NCBI GenBank assembly: GCA_964030785.1
Contig: OZ034971.1
Coordinates: 45,561,004-45,625,003, forward strand
DNA: 64,000 nucleotides
Source: Siderastrea siderea
Lineage: Eukaryota; Cnidaria; Anthozoa; Scleractinia; Rhizangiidae
Reading direction: 5' to 3'
Below the pieces are notes generated by a model that worked only from the letters and a program-made list of their open reading frames with translations, made no database searches and was not told the origin of the DNA. The translations under genes were made by a program, and so were the position numbers. Below are positions 9,396 through 20,204 of the stretch, one piece after another (positions within the stretch are counted from its first letter, which is position 1; the number at the start of each line of letters is the position of its first letter).

Positions 9396-11720
9396 TAAGA
9401 GTGTAATGTATTAAAAAGGAAACAGAAAAAAGTGAAATTAAAATTTATTACGATTTCTTAAAGAGAGGTATTGCAATTTGTGACAGAAATGATAGTGACC
9501 CACTTATTTCAAGGATATCTCTAGTTCATTTTAATGATTTCTTATGAGGTACTGCAGGCTTATTACAAGATGATAGATCTTAACACTCAACTCATTTGAA
9601 CGCCATTATCTTGTTTGGTTGTTGGGTTATGTTAAGTTTAAGTTGTCATCCATGTTTTCTTTCCAAAAACGCCTTTGAAAAACAGCAATGTTTGGGTTGA
9701 AGTTTCTCAGCTGAATTTCAACAAGACAAGCAATTAAGTCGCAAAAAGTGTGAAACGTTTTTGAAAAGAAAGATATTAAAAACTCAGAGAAAAATACCGA
9801 AATTGTAATTTTTTGTGAATTTTCTATGAGGTACACCCAAAGCTTCGAATCCTGCAAATTTATCTCCTCAAGAAACGTCTTTCATTATCAGGGTTTTTTG
9901 GCTAATGTAATAGGATTGAACTTAATAGAGCTACCAAATTGGGAAGGACGTGTGTTTTTTTGGCTTCAACAACGTTTTAAGGGTTTTATTTTCATATAAA
10001 AGTGTTAGAACTTGGACAGGCCAAAACTTGCTGATTTAGAAAAAACTGTTAAGTTATTTTCGCTCTGATAGAAAGCCCAGGTCCATTTGAGGCCAATCAC
10101 TAAGTTTGGTATTTTTATCTCGAACGCAGTTCAATTTAAAAGCATTCCAAGTAAGTGACGATGGTAGTGTTGATTTTCGGACATTTTTGTCGTTTATCAT
10201 TGTTTTCTCAAAAAGAGTACCGAGTTAAGAGTTAATACATCAACACCTTGTTTAAATTCTGGTTCTCTTTAAAATGAAGCTTGTTTTATTACAAACGCCC
10301 AAAACCAAGTAAAGATATAAGCTCTGAAGTTCGGAGTTAATTTTCCGACACCAAAAATACCAAAATTTCGGGTTTAAAAGTGAAATATCTGGTATAGTTT
10401 TGAGTTGAAAAATCCCGAAATTTTTTGTATGTTTACATGGCAAGACATAAGGTGATCGGGAAATTTCTCAAGGGATAACCCCAAAATCCTTTTGATGGAA
10501 AATAATTATAGCTGAAATGAAAAAGTGTGATTTTTTTAATTTTTTTAGATCAAAATTTATCTGAGCATTAGACCAGTGTAATTTTATCATTTTCTTGTCA
10601 GTTTTAAACATAACATAGCTTGACGGATTGGCTATGACCTGTCAAAGCTGCATTGATAGCGAAGGTGTTTTTATTTAGAGGTGGTAACTCCAAAAATTGC
10701 CACTTTTAGGTCCTCTCCAAGAACAAATCGCCTTTTCTGACGACCCCTGGGGTTGCTCATGTTCATGCATATATCAAGTCAACAAACTCTGCACCTGTGA
10801 AGCCGAAATTTTCTGGATATATTAAACAATTCTTTAGACTTAAGTTAAATGTGAATGGCGTGTCTATTGCGTTCAACCCAATTTTTCAGCAATTTTTTAT
10901 TAGCAACTACTTTACCAATTCGTCAAGTTGAAAAAAGAGGTGGGAAAGTTGAAGTCAAAATCCAACAAAGACGACATTGTCGCTTGAACATGGAAAACGT
11001 ATAAATTGTTAGAACATGTCCAAGGGTTATAGAAAAATGTGTTTTTAGATTTAGGCCATGAAAAAAAATCGCAGCATGTTCTCATTAAAAGCGTTATTTT
11101 ACGCCAATGATTTCTGTCAGCAATGAAGAGAATTATATCAACACTGGCGGTCGGTACGTGTCCTTGCGGTTATTTTGAAAACAGCATGACATACATTACG
11201 ATTATGCCGGAGAAAAGCGATCACGTCGTGAAGCAAAAATTATTACAGGAAAGAACCAGTGTAGTCAGCCATTTTAAAGTAACCTCCTTTTGGCTCTGTC
11301 GAGTGTTAGCAACACAAAGGGCTTGAGGGGGGCTTGAGTCGCACGTTTTGTTACCATACGCCAGGAAACGAAACCTAAAACAGGACCAGAGAATTATTCG
11401 GTCTTGTCACGCCGTTTGTAATGATGTTCGTCGTTTCAGTTTTGTGATATATTTTCTTTGCTAGACCGCCACCATAGTCCTTTTTGACAATCAAAACCAA
11501 TTGATGCATGCAATTGCGATTTTATTAGATTTTCCTGGGCAAGCTGTCAAAACAGAATCATGATTTTGTGTGAGAATTCTCTGACGGGAATTTATTTGAT
11601 CATTACGTAAACCTGCAAATTCTCCTCGATGCCTTTTAGAAAGCTGCGCGTAATTGTCTTTAAAGTTGCATTGATTTGTATGTAGGTCGAGCAAGAACCC
11701 GACATCGATCAATTTTTAGA
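9396..11720. other. Gene-free AT-rich sequence, unit A
   Basis: All frames are short and shared with B only through general identity. Dispersed GTTGAT...CGAC-type motifs are at 10169-10183 and 10336-10350. No gene, RNA or TE terminus is recognised. Confidence 0.5.
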
Positions 11721-11828
11721 CTTAAGACTATCGATTTTTATGTGAAGAAATGTATGTTAGAGGAAGCATGGGACGTGGCGCTTTCACGACTCCGATTATA
11801 ATTTATTCGAGCTACACTGGTATTATGT

Positions 11829-12275
11829 CCCGGGGGGGGGGGGGTACTCCCATATATAACCTATATAGGTATGTGCCGCTGTGAAGGGTATGGTTTTCAA
11901 GCAGTTTAGTCTGGGATAGGGTATAGAAATCAGGGAGTCTTGGTCTAGGATAGGGTATCAATTACCGGGAAACTAATGGGTGGTGTGAAAATTTAATCCA
12001 ATTAATTAATGGGTTTGAAAAACTCGGAAATATAAAATATAAATGAAATCGCGACAATATTGTTGATCGAGAGATGGTTTTCCATTAAAAGCACTGTGTG
12101 GTTATATTTCTGATGGATAGCTCGAAAATAGCTAGTCTGGGATAGGGTAGGGATTTTTGGCATCTAGTCTAGAATAGGGTTGCAAAAACGACATGAACGT
12201 GGTCTGGTATAGGTTAAGGGTTTCAGAGTCCCAGCGGCACACTCCCATCAAAATTTTTCCGAGTACCTCCCCGGG
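11829..12275. mobile_element. Non-autonomous transposon with CCCGGG termini and 8-bp duplication
   Basis: The left end CCCGGGG...GTACTCCCATATA and right end TCCGAGTACCTCCCCGGG form imperfect inverted repeats; inner parts (GTGCCGCTG and CAGCGGCAC) also pair. TATTATGT flanks it at 11821-11828 and 12276-12283. Inside, the phrase GGGATAGGGTA recurs several times. It lies wholly in a segment missing from unit B. Confidence 0.8.
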
Positions 12276-12604
12276 TATTATGTATTAACATTACCCAGCT
12301 TCACTGCGTTTTCCTTTTGATATTTTACTTAGTGTATTTCAAGAAAAGAAGGTTTCCAACCTAAATACTGTAGCAACATCCTCGGTAATACCAGGTTCTC
12401 TTGAAAACATTACATTGCATTTGTGTTTTGCGTGTAACACAATGTTGGCGGGAAATATGAGGTTTTGAAAATCGCGCGCGTCTTTAATAACGACGACCGA
12501 TCCACGAAGCTTTGGAATCGCGACAAAAAGAGACAAAAGACCTTTGGTAAGTAGCAACAAGAGAAAATTAACGATTTTGTACACACTTTGAGGCGAAATA
12601 TTAG

Positions 12605-13072
12605 CATCGCGCTCTAGCCTTATTCTGATTTCCTTAGATAATATGCTGTACCCGGAAACTTGATCGCTATCATAGCGCTTTAGCTTATTCTGTTTTCCTT
12701 GGGTAGAATATACCTGGAAGTGGAATGCCTAACATCGCACTTAAGCTAATATTCTGTCTTCCTTGGGTAGCAGATATCTGGAAGCGGAATGTCTAACATC
12801 GCGCTTTAGCTTATTCTGTCTTCCTTGGGTTGCAGATACCTGGAAGCGGATTATGCTTAACATCGCCTTTTAGCTTATTCTGTCTTCCTTGGGAATCAGA
12901 TACCTGGAAGCAGAATGTCTAACATCGCGTTTTAGCTTGTTCTGCCTTCCCTGGGTAGCAGATACCTGGAAGCGGAATGTCTTACATTGCGCTTTAGCTT
13001 ATTCTGTCTTCCTTGGGTAGCAGATACCTGGAAGCGGAATGTATAACAGCGCGCTTTGGCTTATTCTGTCGT
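12605..13072 (+). repeat. Minisatellite, unit about 62 bp, about 7 copies
   Basis: The unit reads approximately TTTAGCTTATTCTGTCTTCC, TTGGGTAGCAGATACCTGGA, AGCGGAATGTCTAACATCGCGC. Copies diverge most at the left edge. Absent from unit B. Confidence 0.9.
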
Positions 13073-13521
13073 TGCAGCAATCGAAAGCGATCAAGCGATA
13101 ATAACTGGCTTAAAATACACGATGTATCGTGTCATCTCGCCTAAGCCTTAGCTTGCAGTGTTTGGTGCTGGAAAAAGGCGGATAATATACTGAAAAAATA
13201 AAATAAATGTTTTTGGACATCATGGCACTGTCGTAATTATTATTACCAGCTTAGCCTATTTTAAAACCAGTAAGTGTAGGTTGCGATATTGTTCGCGCTT
13301 GTTTTTGCGTATTCTCATGTTCGCACTCGTTTTTGCCTTCGCGCGAAAAATACCGCCAGCTACGCAGGCTACTAAACAAAGTGACCGAGAAGCCAAATTA
13401 TTTTTATCCGCAGCATTGCATCACTCAGCATTGTCAACTTTTACAGGACACAACTAATTAAAATAACACCTCATCCCATCTTCATAAAGCTAAAAGGTGT
13501 CAAACCATGGCATAAAGTTAC

Positions 13522-13574
13522 TTATGCAAATTAGCTGCGGGCACATTGAATGTGCCCTCAGCTAATTTGCATAA
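13522..13574. repeat. 53-bp near-perfect palindrome with octamer motifs, unit A
   Basis: TTATGCAAATTAGCTG is followed by GGGCACATT and then the mirror complement ending in TTTGCATAA. Both arms carry ATGCAAAT, the POU octamer. It could form a hairpin or be a tiny MITE. It is identical in unit B. Confidence 0.8.
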
Positions 13575-14407
13575 TAGGTTTTGCGCAGCTCAAACCCCTT
13601 CATGTTCAATTGAATTTTGAGATTTTGTGGTGTTTGAAAAATTCTGAGGAAAAAAAATGTCATTTTTGATGATTTTCCGACATTTTTTCGGAAAAACAAC
13701 TCTTTCTGACTAAAAGATATGCTGGTTAAGGAAAAAAAATTTAACGACCTAAAACAGGAGCCCATAAAATAAAAGTAATTATCTTCATAATACCCAAAGC
13801 GCAGCAGAGAGACGTTCAATTTAACTGGTCTTTTATGTTCTTAAAAAACGGGGTTGATTTCGGACAGGCAAAAAAACAATTTCTTGGAAGAACAACGACT
13901 TTTTCTTTCAAAGGGTCTGTCCAAAAAAAGAGAATGTGCCTTTTTGAGTTTTGAGTCTAGTACAAGACATGAAAGTCTAGGGCAAATTTTTCAAAATTCG
14001 AAAAAGTGGTTCTTAAAAATGTGGGTCTATCTTGGGGGAATGTAAAGGTGTTGTTTAGCACATTGGCTAATGTAAAATTCTAAAAACCGCGGAATCGGAG
14101 CCTTTTATTTGTCGAATTAGACTTTTTTGGTTGGTTTTCCGACAATTCTCCCTTTATCAATGAAAGAAGCAAATAATCTCAACTACCTGGCGACATGCAC
14201 AAACCTAAAGTGCATCTATGGTGCAAATCTCACATTAAGGGATACACGTGGGAGTTTTTTATGAACGCGACGATTAGCAGAAAGGTAAACCAGGAAAACC
14301 ATTGTAATTCCTAGTTAAAGTAGGGCGTTTCGTGCCTTGTTCAGTAATGGTTTTCTGATTGCTTTTCTCAAAGGTCAGAGCTCTAGTGTAAGGTCTGCGC
14401 AGCAGGC
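13575..14407. other. Gene-free sequence with three dispersed motif copies
   Basis: Related motifs are at 13668-13682, 13853-13866 and 14129-14144. Open frames on both strands are short and have no domain. Confidence 0.45.
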
Positions 14408-14606
14408 GTTAGCCAGTTCCAAGCGTTTAGATAGTAGAGTGCGAGCAAAAAATAAAGCGAGCGAAAGAGCAGGAGAAAAACGAGGGGAGACTGGGGAAGA
14501 GGTCGTACTCTTCCCCAGTCTCCCCTCGTTTTTTCCCGCTCTTTCGCCCGCTTTAATTTTCGCTCGCGCTCCACTATCTGAACGCCTCGAACAGGCTAAG
14601 CAGGCG
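14408..14606. mobile_element. Foldback element, arms about 95 bp, unit A
   Basis: The left arm (AAGCGTTTAGATAGTAGAG ... GACTGGGGAAGAG) pairs with the right arm (CTCTTCCCCAGTCTCCCC ... CTCCACTATCTGAACGCCT). The mirror symmetry makes overlapping spurious frames on both strands. Similar in unit B. Confidence 0.8.
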
Positions 14607-14702
14607 TAAGCGAGCGTAAGCGGGGAAGGGGAAGGCAAGAACGCTGGAGAAAAATGGGGGACTGGGGGTTAGGGACGAGAGAACGTGTTCCCTCGTCCCC
14701 CC

Positions 14703-16120
14703 ATTCTCGTTCCCAGAGCCTACGATCTGTTTTGTCAACGGTGGGATCGTAAGGCTCTGGTATCAGCCATTACCGGATGTCGTGAAATTCACGACATCCG
14801 GTAGCGCATGTCCAATTCGTTAAGGTGCTATTGCGCCTGCTCCCTTCTCGTCCGTGGAGCTCTGGGCATGACAGTTCTGACAACAACTGAGAAATTTGAA
14901 TTCCTATCGATCGAGTCGTGGTGCTTTATGCGTATGGATCGACGAAAGGCTGTTCGGGACCCTCTTAATCTCGTGTAATAAGCGGAAAACCTGCTTTAAA
15001 AGGAACAAACTTAAGAAGCTGCTTTTCGTGCCGTAGTTGTTCAGAAGAACGACTGTCCCTGCATTTTGCTCACGGGTTTTGGATTTGTATCTTGCCTGAT
15101 TAAAGGTATAATATTATTGCATTTGCGTTATATTGAATTGTACAGTTATTTTATTACATTCGTCTGGTTTCTGTTGTATGAGAATGTCGACTGTGTACTT
15201 CTCGTTTCGCCACCCCTAAACGCTATAGTGTATTACGTTTTACCCCATCGAAATTTCCAGAAGCATTTGGCGCCCAAGTTTTTAAACATGGACATCAAGA
15301 GGTCATTACAAAAGTTGATGAGACAAGCTTTAGTTTTGTCATTCTCGTCCCCAGAGCCCACGATCCTTTTGGTCTGCGCCAAGGGTGGAGACCTCTGGCA
15401 GGGACCGAAGCAGGAAGTCCTCGAATCACGGACTTCCGGCTTTTGTGCGCAGCCTCAGAAATTTGAACAATAACAGTTACTATCGGTTACATTCTCGTTC
15501 CGAGAGCCTACGATCTGTTCTGTCAGCGGTGGGATCGTAAGGCTCTGGTATCAGCCATTACCGGATGTCGTGAAATTCACGACATCCGGTAGCGCATGTC
15601 TAATTCGTTAAGGTGCTATTGCGCCTGCTCCGTTCTCGTCCGTGGAGCTCTGGGCATGACAATTCTGACAACAGCTGAGAAATTTGAATTCCTATCGATC
15701 GAGTCGTGGTGCTTTATGGATCGACTAAAAGCTATTCGGGACCCTCTTAATCTCCTGCAATTAGCGGAAAACCTGGAGCTTTAAAGGAACAAACTTAAGA
15801 AGCTCCCTTTCGTGCTGTAGTTGTTCAGAGGAGCGATTGTCCCTGCATTTTGCTCACGGGTTTTGGATTTGTATCTTGCCTGATTAAAGGTAAGATATTG
15901 TTGCATTTGCGTTATATTGAATTGTACAGTTATTTTATTACATTCGTCTGATTTCTGTTGTATGAGAATGTCAACTGTGTACTTATCGTTTCGCCACCCC
16001 TAAACGCTATACTGTATTACGTTTTACCCCATCAAAAGTTTTAAGAAGCATTTGGCGTCCAAGTTTGCAAACATCGACTCAAAAGGTCATTACAAAAGTT
16101 GATGAGACAGTTACATGTAA
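14703..16120 (+). repeat. 788-bp tandem repeat, one full and one truncated copy (unit A)
   Basis: The ATTCTCGTTCC boundary occurs at 14703 and 15491. Each copy contains an inverted pair AGAGCC-TACGATC / GATCGTAAGGCTCT and the palindrome CCGGATGTCGTGAA...TTCACGACATCCGG. The 135-codon frame at 15066 starts with TTG and is not called a gene. The second copy lacks the 3' portion containing CTCGTCCCCAGAGCCC. Confidence 0.9.
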
Positions 16121-16629
16121 GTTTATTTATGGGCAAGTTGTAGTTTTGTAGAAAATGCTGTAGCGAGGAAAGAATCGCTGGCATTTAGCGACAATCTTAA
16201 CACTTTGAATTCAAAATTTAGTCGCTTAATCTGCCTTATGCTGCATTCTTTGCGTGGAAATTGATCAAGTCAATATATTGCCCTGATTAATTCAATCGGA
16301 AATAAAACGTTATGCGTAGAAGCCAAAAAATTTTTACGTTATTGCGCATACAGTTTGAATCGGCCAATCAAAAAAAATAAATTTTTGGCCGTTACCAGAG
16401 CTACAAGAGACGTAATTTAAAAAAAGCCGCGTAGCTCTGGGGACGAGAATGTCGTCCCCCAAAATTTCGTCCCCCATTTTTCTCCCGCGTTTTCGCTCCC
16501 CTTCCCCTTTCCCGTTTATGCCTGCTACGGAGGCTAGTGATTAACATGCTAATCTGCAGCAAGTGTATTGTAGGTAGACTGACTCCTCCACACAACAATT
16601 AGAGCAGTTCACAAAGAACAATGGTTTAT
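16121..16629. other. Right flank of the 788-bp array with inverted G/C-rich end
   Basis: Around 16430-16545 the sequence (GAGCTCTGGGGACGAGAATG, CCCCCATTTTTCTCCCGCG, CCCCTTCCCCTTTCCCG) is the rough mirror complement of 14610-14720. The repeat array therefore sits inside a larger inverted-repeat structure. No gene. Confidence 0.5.
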
Positions 16630-17195
16630 CTGATATTGTAGACTTGAGGCCTTATGGGCCACTCGGCACGAAGAGGATGAACAAGTGAGTGAGTTGTAGA
16701 CTTTTATTGTACAAACAAACAAGGGGGTTAGTTTCTAAGGAAATTGTGGTGCTGCGTCGGCGGGGACGTGAAACACAAAACTTTGGATTTATCAACTGAG
16801 TTGATCAGGTCAATTGGCCACTATAAAGAGAATGAAAGCTGACGTTTCGAGCGTTAGCCCTTCGGCAGAGCGAATCAAGGAATTGTGGGTTGCACTTAGT
16901 TTATATGGAGAGTGGTGGAGCTACGCTATTTTTTAATTAGTTGAATGAACAAGCGTTCGATGGTACCGTGGGATTAAGTGTGCCAATTTGAAAAGTGGAT
17001 TTTGTTCTAGATTTTTACGGCTTTCCGTGTTCCCCTGGTGTAGGGAAAGGTCACAGATTGTCATGTGTTGGCTAGAACGATTAGGGAGGTTGAAATGTCG
17101 GGCGATTAGTTTGAATGCGTCCTTGTCATTTCCTTCAACGTCTCGTAGGTGTTCCCGGAAACGGTAGTCTCCTACGCAGCCGTTTTTAGTGGCGT
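16630..17195 (-). pseudogene. PLE lineage 1: GIY-YIG C-terminal fragment and 3' end, unit A
   Basis: On the minus strand, FREHLRDVEGNDKDAFKLIARHFNLPN...SLHQGNTESRKNLEQ is the C-terminal half of the GIY-YIG endonuclease typical of PLEs. The rest of the element is missing beyond GDYRFREH, where it abuts a plus-strand PLE. Downstream on the minus strand come a hammerhead-like motif and a tail ending in a CCCCCTTGTTTG-like stretch, which the plus-strand copy at 27880 shares. Truncated and not functional. Confidence 0.85.
16838..16871 (-). ncRNA. Hammerhead-ribozyme-like motif of PLE lineage 1, core mutated (unit A)
   Basis: Read on the minus strand: GCT, then CTGCCGA (consensus CTGANGA; the invariant A6 is C), stem II GGGC/GCTC with loop TAAC, GAAA, CGTC, then AGC pairing with GCT. 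The lost core A predicts an inactive ribozyme. Confidence 0.55.
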
Positions 17196-18658
17196 CATGC
17201 AACGCTCCCCCCTCCAGTTACAGAACCTAGGACCTCTTCCCGATAATGCCATCCTCATTACACTTGATGTTTCTTCACTGTACACCAACATAGCCCACAA
17301 GGAAGGAATAGAAGCATGCCGCCACTTTCTTAATACACGCCAAAACAAATCACTTCCCACTGAAAGAATCTGTGACCTCATCCGTATGATCCTCACAATG
17401 AACAACTTCACTTTTAACGACCAAGACTTTCCACAAATTCATGGCACAGCTATGGGTACGCGCATGGCACCCTCCTACGCAAATTTATTCATGGGCAAAT
17501 TTGAACAACAAGCCATCGAAAACGCCACTTACAAACCCTTTGTCTGGCGGAGGTTTATCGATGACATTTTCATGGTGTGGACGGAGGGCGAAGAACATCT
17601 CAAGACCTTCATTAGCTACTTAAACTCAATCCACCCAACCACCAAGTTTACTCACGAGTATTCAAGTTCCCGCAATCAAACCCTCCCGTTCCTGGACGTT
17701 CAAGTTCACCTTCACAACAACGAAATCCAAACCGATCTTCACATGAAACCCACAGACAAGCATCAGTATCTTCTAAAATCTTCATGCCATCCTAATCACA
17801 CGAAGCGAACTATCCCTTTTAGCCTGGCCTTGCGATTACGTCGCATATGCTCCACAGACACCTTCTTTGATCAATGCTGTAAAGAACTCATTGCTTATCT
17901 CGTTAAACGCGGCTACAATCAATCCTTCCTAACAAAAGAAATTAATCGCGTCCGCTGCATCCCACGTCACGAAACCTTGAAACCACGAGAACAAAATAGC
18001 AACGCAAACCGAGTACGGTTCGTTATTACCTTCAATCCCGCTCTTCCTAACCCTGCTTCTACTGTGCGGAAACATCTGGGCATTCTCCAATCTTCAAACC
18101 ACTGCAAACAAACATTCTCCTCCCCACCAGTCCTTGCTTACAAAAGAAGTGCCAGTCTGCGTGATCTATTGGTTCGCACCAGATTGCGTGACCCCAAAAA
18201 TAAAGATCAAAGATCGACCGCTGGCATTTACAGATGTAAGCATCCACGTTGCCTCACGTGTCCTTTCTTACAAGATGGGCAAGACAAATATATCTTTCTT
18301 TCTACTAACGAAGAACGACGTATTAAAGACACTTTAACTTGTAAATCTAAAAACCTTATTTATTTAATTGAATGTAAAAAATGCGCTACATGTAACTTGC
18401 CTTGCCAATACATTGGGGAGACTAAACGACATCTTCACGATCGCTTTGGCGAACATCTTCGTTCCGTCCAAAATCATCAACAGCTTGCTAACCCAACCCC
18501 TGTTTCGGAACATTTCAACTTACCCGGGCACTCCGTCAACGACATCCGTCTCATTCCCTTGGAACTAATACATACTAACCGCACGTGAGGCACACTTAAT
18601 TGACAAGGCCAAGACACTTGAACCGCAAGGATTAAACAGACGTGATGAGCTACATTAA
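17196..18658 (+). pseudogene. PLE lineage 2: reverse transcriptase plus GIY-YIG endonuclease, 5' truncated and frameshifted (unit A)
   Basis: Reverse transcriptase motifs in order: ITLDVSSLYTNI (A), GTAMGTRMAPSYANLFMG (B), RRFIDDIFMVW (C, catalytic DD), LPFLDVQV (D), KPTDKHQYLLKSSCHPNH (thumb). Then a cysteine motif CKHPRCLTCPF and a GIY-YIG nuclease with IYLIECKKC, QYIGETKRHLHDRFGEH. The N-terminal third found in full PLEs is missing. A 17-bp deletion near 18580, relative to unit B, shifts the frame and gives a stop at 18586; the ancestral stop corresponds to 18656-18658. The upstream frame runs into the oppositely oriented PLE, with no ATG at its opening. Confidence 0.93.
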
Positions 18659-18762
18659 TGACACTTCTTGTTCAACTACCAACCTATTATATTCATTTAT
18701 TTTAAATTTTTAAACTTTTATGTTAACGGTCCTATAACGTATTTACTCATTCTACTTTTGTA

Positions 18763-18803
18763 GCCCCTGAAGAAGGTTTGTTTTGCAAACAGAAATATCG
18801 GGC
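18763..18803 (+). ncRNA. Hammerhead-ribozyme-like motif of PLE lineage 2 (unit A)
   Basis: Stem I GCCC (18763-18766) pairs with GGGC (18800-18803). Core CTGAAGA is at 18767-18773. Stem II GTTTG/CAAAC has a TTTTG loop, GAAA is at 18792-18795, then TATC with predicted cleavage after C18799. The closing pair of stem II is mismatched. It lies about 105 bp after the RT/EN stop codon position, as known PLE hammerheads do. Confidence 0.7.
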
Positions 18804-18894
18804 AATTTTTTGTTTCATACATTTTTTTGCTTAACGTATTTCGTCTTCTGTGTCTTCGTTTCTTTAACTGCCGTAAGGATCAGTCGTTCCGTAT

Positions 18895-19570
18895 ATTTGT
18901 TTTACCTGTAATGGGTTTGCATGTCAACGATAGATTCTTTGTTGGATAGACCAAATAAAACTAAAGACTTTAAAGTTAACTTCACAACATGTTTATTTTC
19001 TTCTCGACCTCATGGTTCAACTAAGCTCCCAAGCCTTTTCGAGACTAGTGCTTCTACAAATCTAATGGTTAGCGGCCGCTCAATTCTCCGCCACTCAATT
19101 TGTCAAATCTGCATTTTCAACTTTGTACACCTTTGTGTCCCAGAATGAAATCTCTGTTTCTGAAATTTCAGTCGTACATTTGATAGTTGGGTGGAATGTG
19201 TATTTTCCTTTTCAACTGAATCTTTCTATTCTCTCTATGACAGTATTCCACAAGGTAGAACACGTCGTCAATACATCTTTTCCACACTAGCAGTTTTTTT
19301 GTAGCTCTATCTTTATTTCACTTTCTATTTTTGGGCATGGAATATTTGCAAAAGCCACGGCCATTTTTGCTCCCATGGCAGTTCCACCAGTTTGTAGATG
19401 GCCTTTTCCATTGAATTGGACTGAATTTTAATATTCTTTTAAGATTAGACTGAGCATTTCTTTCAAATGCCTTTTGGGGAGGGAAGGGTTCTCGTCATAT
19501 AAAGCTTCGTATACTTGGCATATGCAAAGATTTACTCAACAAATGTCCGAGTTTCCGAAGTCAAGCAGGC
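18895..19570 (-). pseudogene. PLE lineage 3: decayed reverse transcriptase relic (unit A)
   Basis: Minus-strand reading with frame breaks gives KEMLSLILK, GTAMGAKMAVAFANI (motif B), a WKR-ID-V-(L/S)LWN remnant of motif C, HPTIKCT-EISETEI (before motif D), and NKESIVDMQTH near 18910-18945 (the ES-D-QTHFKPT region). Several stops and frameshifts. It abuts the 3' end of the plus-strand PLE. Confidence 0.65.
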
Positions 19571-19689
19571 CAGGCGAAGCTGTTGGAGGGAAAAAACGTC
19601 TGTATTGATTATTTTATTTATCTTTGTGCTAGAACAAAAAATGCAGGTGTTTGGTTAATTGCTTTCACTTTGACTTCTTTTAAGACTTT

Positions 19690-19806
19690 TAAGTTGCAGT
19701 GGGATTTGTGGCACTGGGAATGGGATTTGTGGAAAAAAATTGGACTGGGAACTGGGATTTGGGCAAAATTTGGGCTGGGAAATGGGATTTAGACCCCCCC
19801 GGGCCC
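19690..19806. repeat. G-rich repeat of (A)CTGGGAATGGGATTTG words, then C/G tract
   Basis: TGGGATTTG-type words recur five times over about 110 bp and end in CCCCCCCGGGCCCCCCC. Identical layout at 49403-49519. Probably the tail of a non-autonomous element. Confidence 0.6.
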
Positions 19807-19949
19807 CCCCTTCAGGACCCTCTACAAATCGTAGAGCTCGCGCAATTTGTGTTCAGACACCTAAAATCCGTAAACAAACTGAGTGCAGCGCTAGAAAATA
19901 AATTTTCTTTGCAGCGAAAATCACAGAAAAGTTAATAGTTAATTTCCAA

Positions 19950-20146
19950 ATTTCGTTTTCCCGCGAAAGTGATAAAAATTTTCCCTTCCCTGTCCCCCTC
20001 CGGTGCGATAACACCTCAACCCGTTAGGCCAGGGAGGACGAAACGAGGCCATCAGGAGGCTTGGTTACTGAATTGAGCCTGGTTTCTAAGCTCACTCAGA
20101 AAGTGATCCCAAAAAATTTTTTGCTATCGTCGGTATTGACTGCAAG
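19950..20146 (+). promoter_or_regulatory. Candidate promoter / 5' UTR of the B-unit zinc-finger gene
   Basis: A CpG-containing stretch (CGTTTTCCCGCG ... GGTGCGATAAC ... GGAGGACGAAACG) lies directly before the candidate first ATG. No TATA box is obvious. The assignment depends on the exon call below. Confidence 0.35.
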
Positions 20147-20204
20147 ATGTCGAATCCAAGAGCTGGTCAGGTGGAAACAAACGCTAACGTTTCTTCCATT
20201 GAAG
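20147..20204 (+). CDS. Candidate first coding exon of the unit-B zinc-finger gene
   Basis: ATG with A at -3 (CAAGATGT) encodes MSNPRAGQVETNANVSSIE plus one base, then GAAG|GTAAGATG, a strong splice donor. The exon ends in phase 1. The finger exon acceptor at 30801 (TTTTCCGTTTTAG|GAATAAAG) needs exactly phase 1 to read [15 protein letters not shown] into the first finger-exon ATG. This predicts a 10.6-kb intron and a protein of about 546 residues. The next unit repeats the arrangement. No other gene in the window offers a partner exon. Splicing itself is inferred. Confidence 0.5.

Noticed and set aside
14337..14638. Overlapping frames on both strands rich in Ala/Arg/Lys
   Set aside because: Mirror-image reading of a foldback element.
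18921..19148. Plus-strand ORF MSTIDSLLDRPNK...
   Set aside because: Antisense to the PLE lineage 3 relic; identical in both units only because of the recent duplication.
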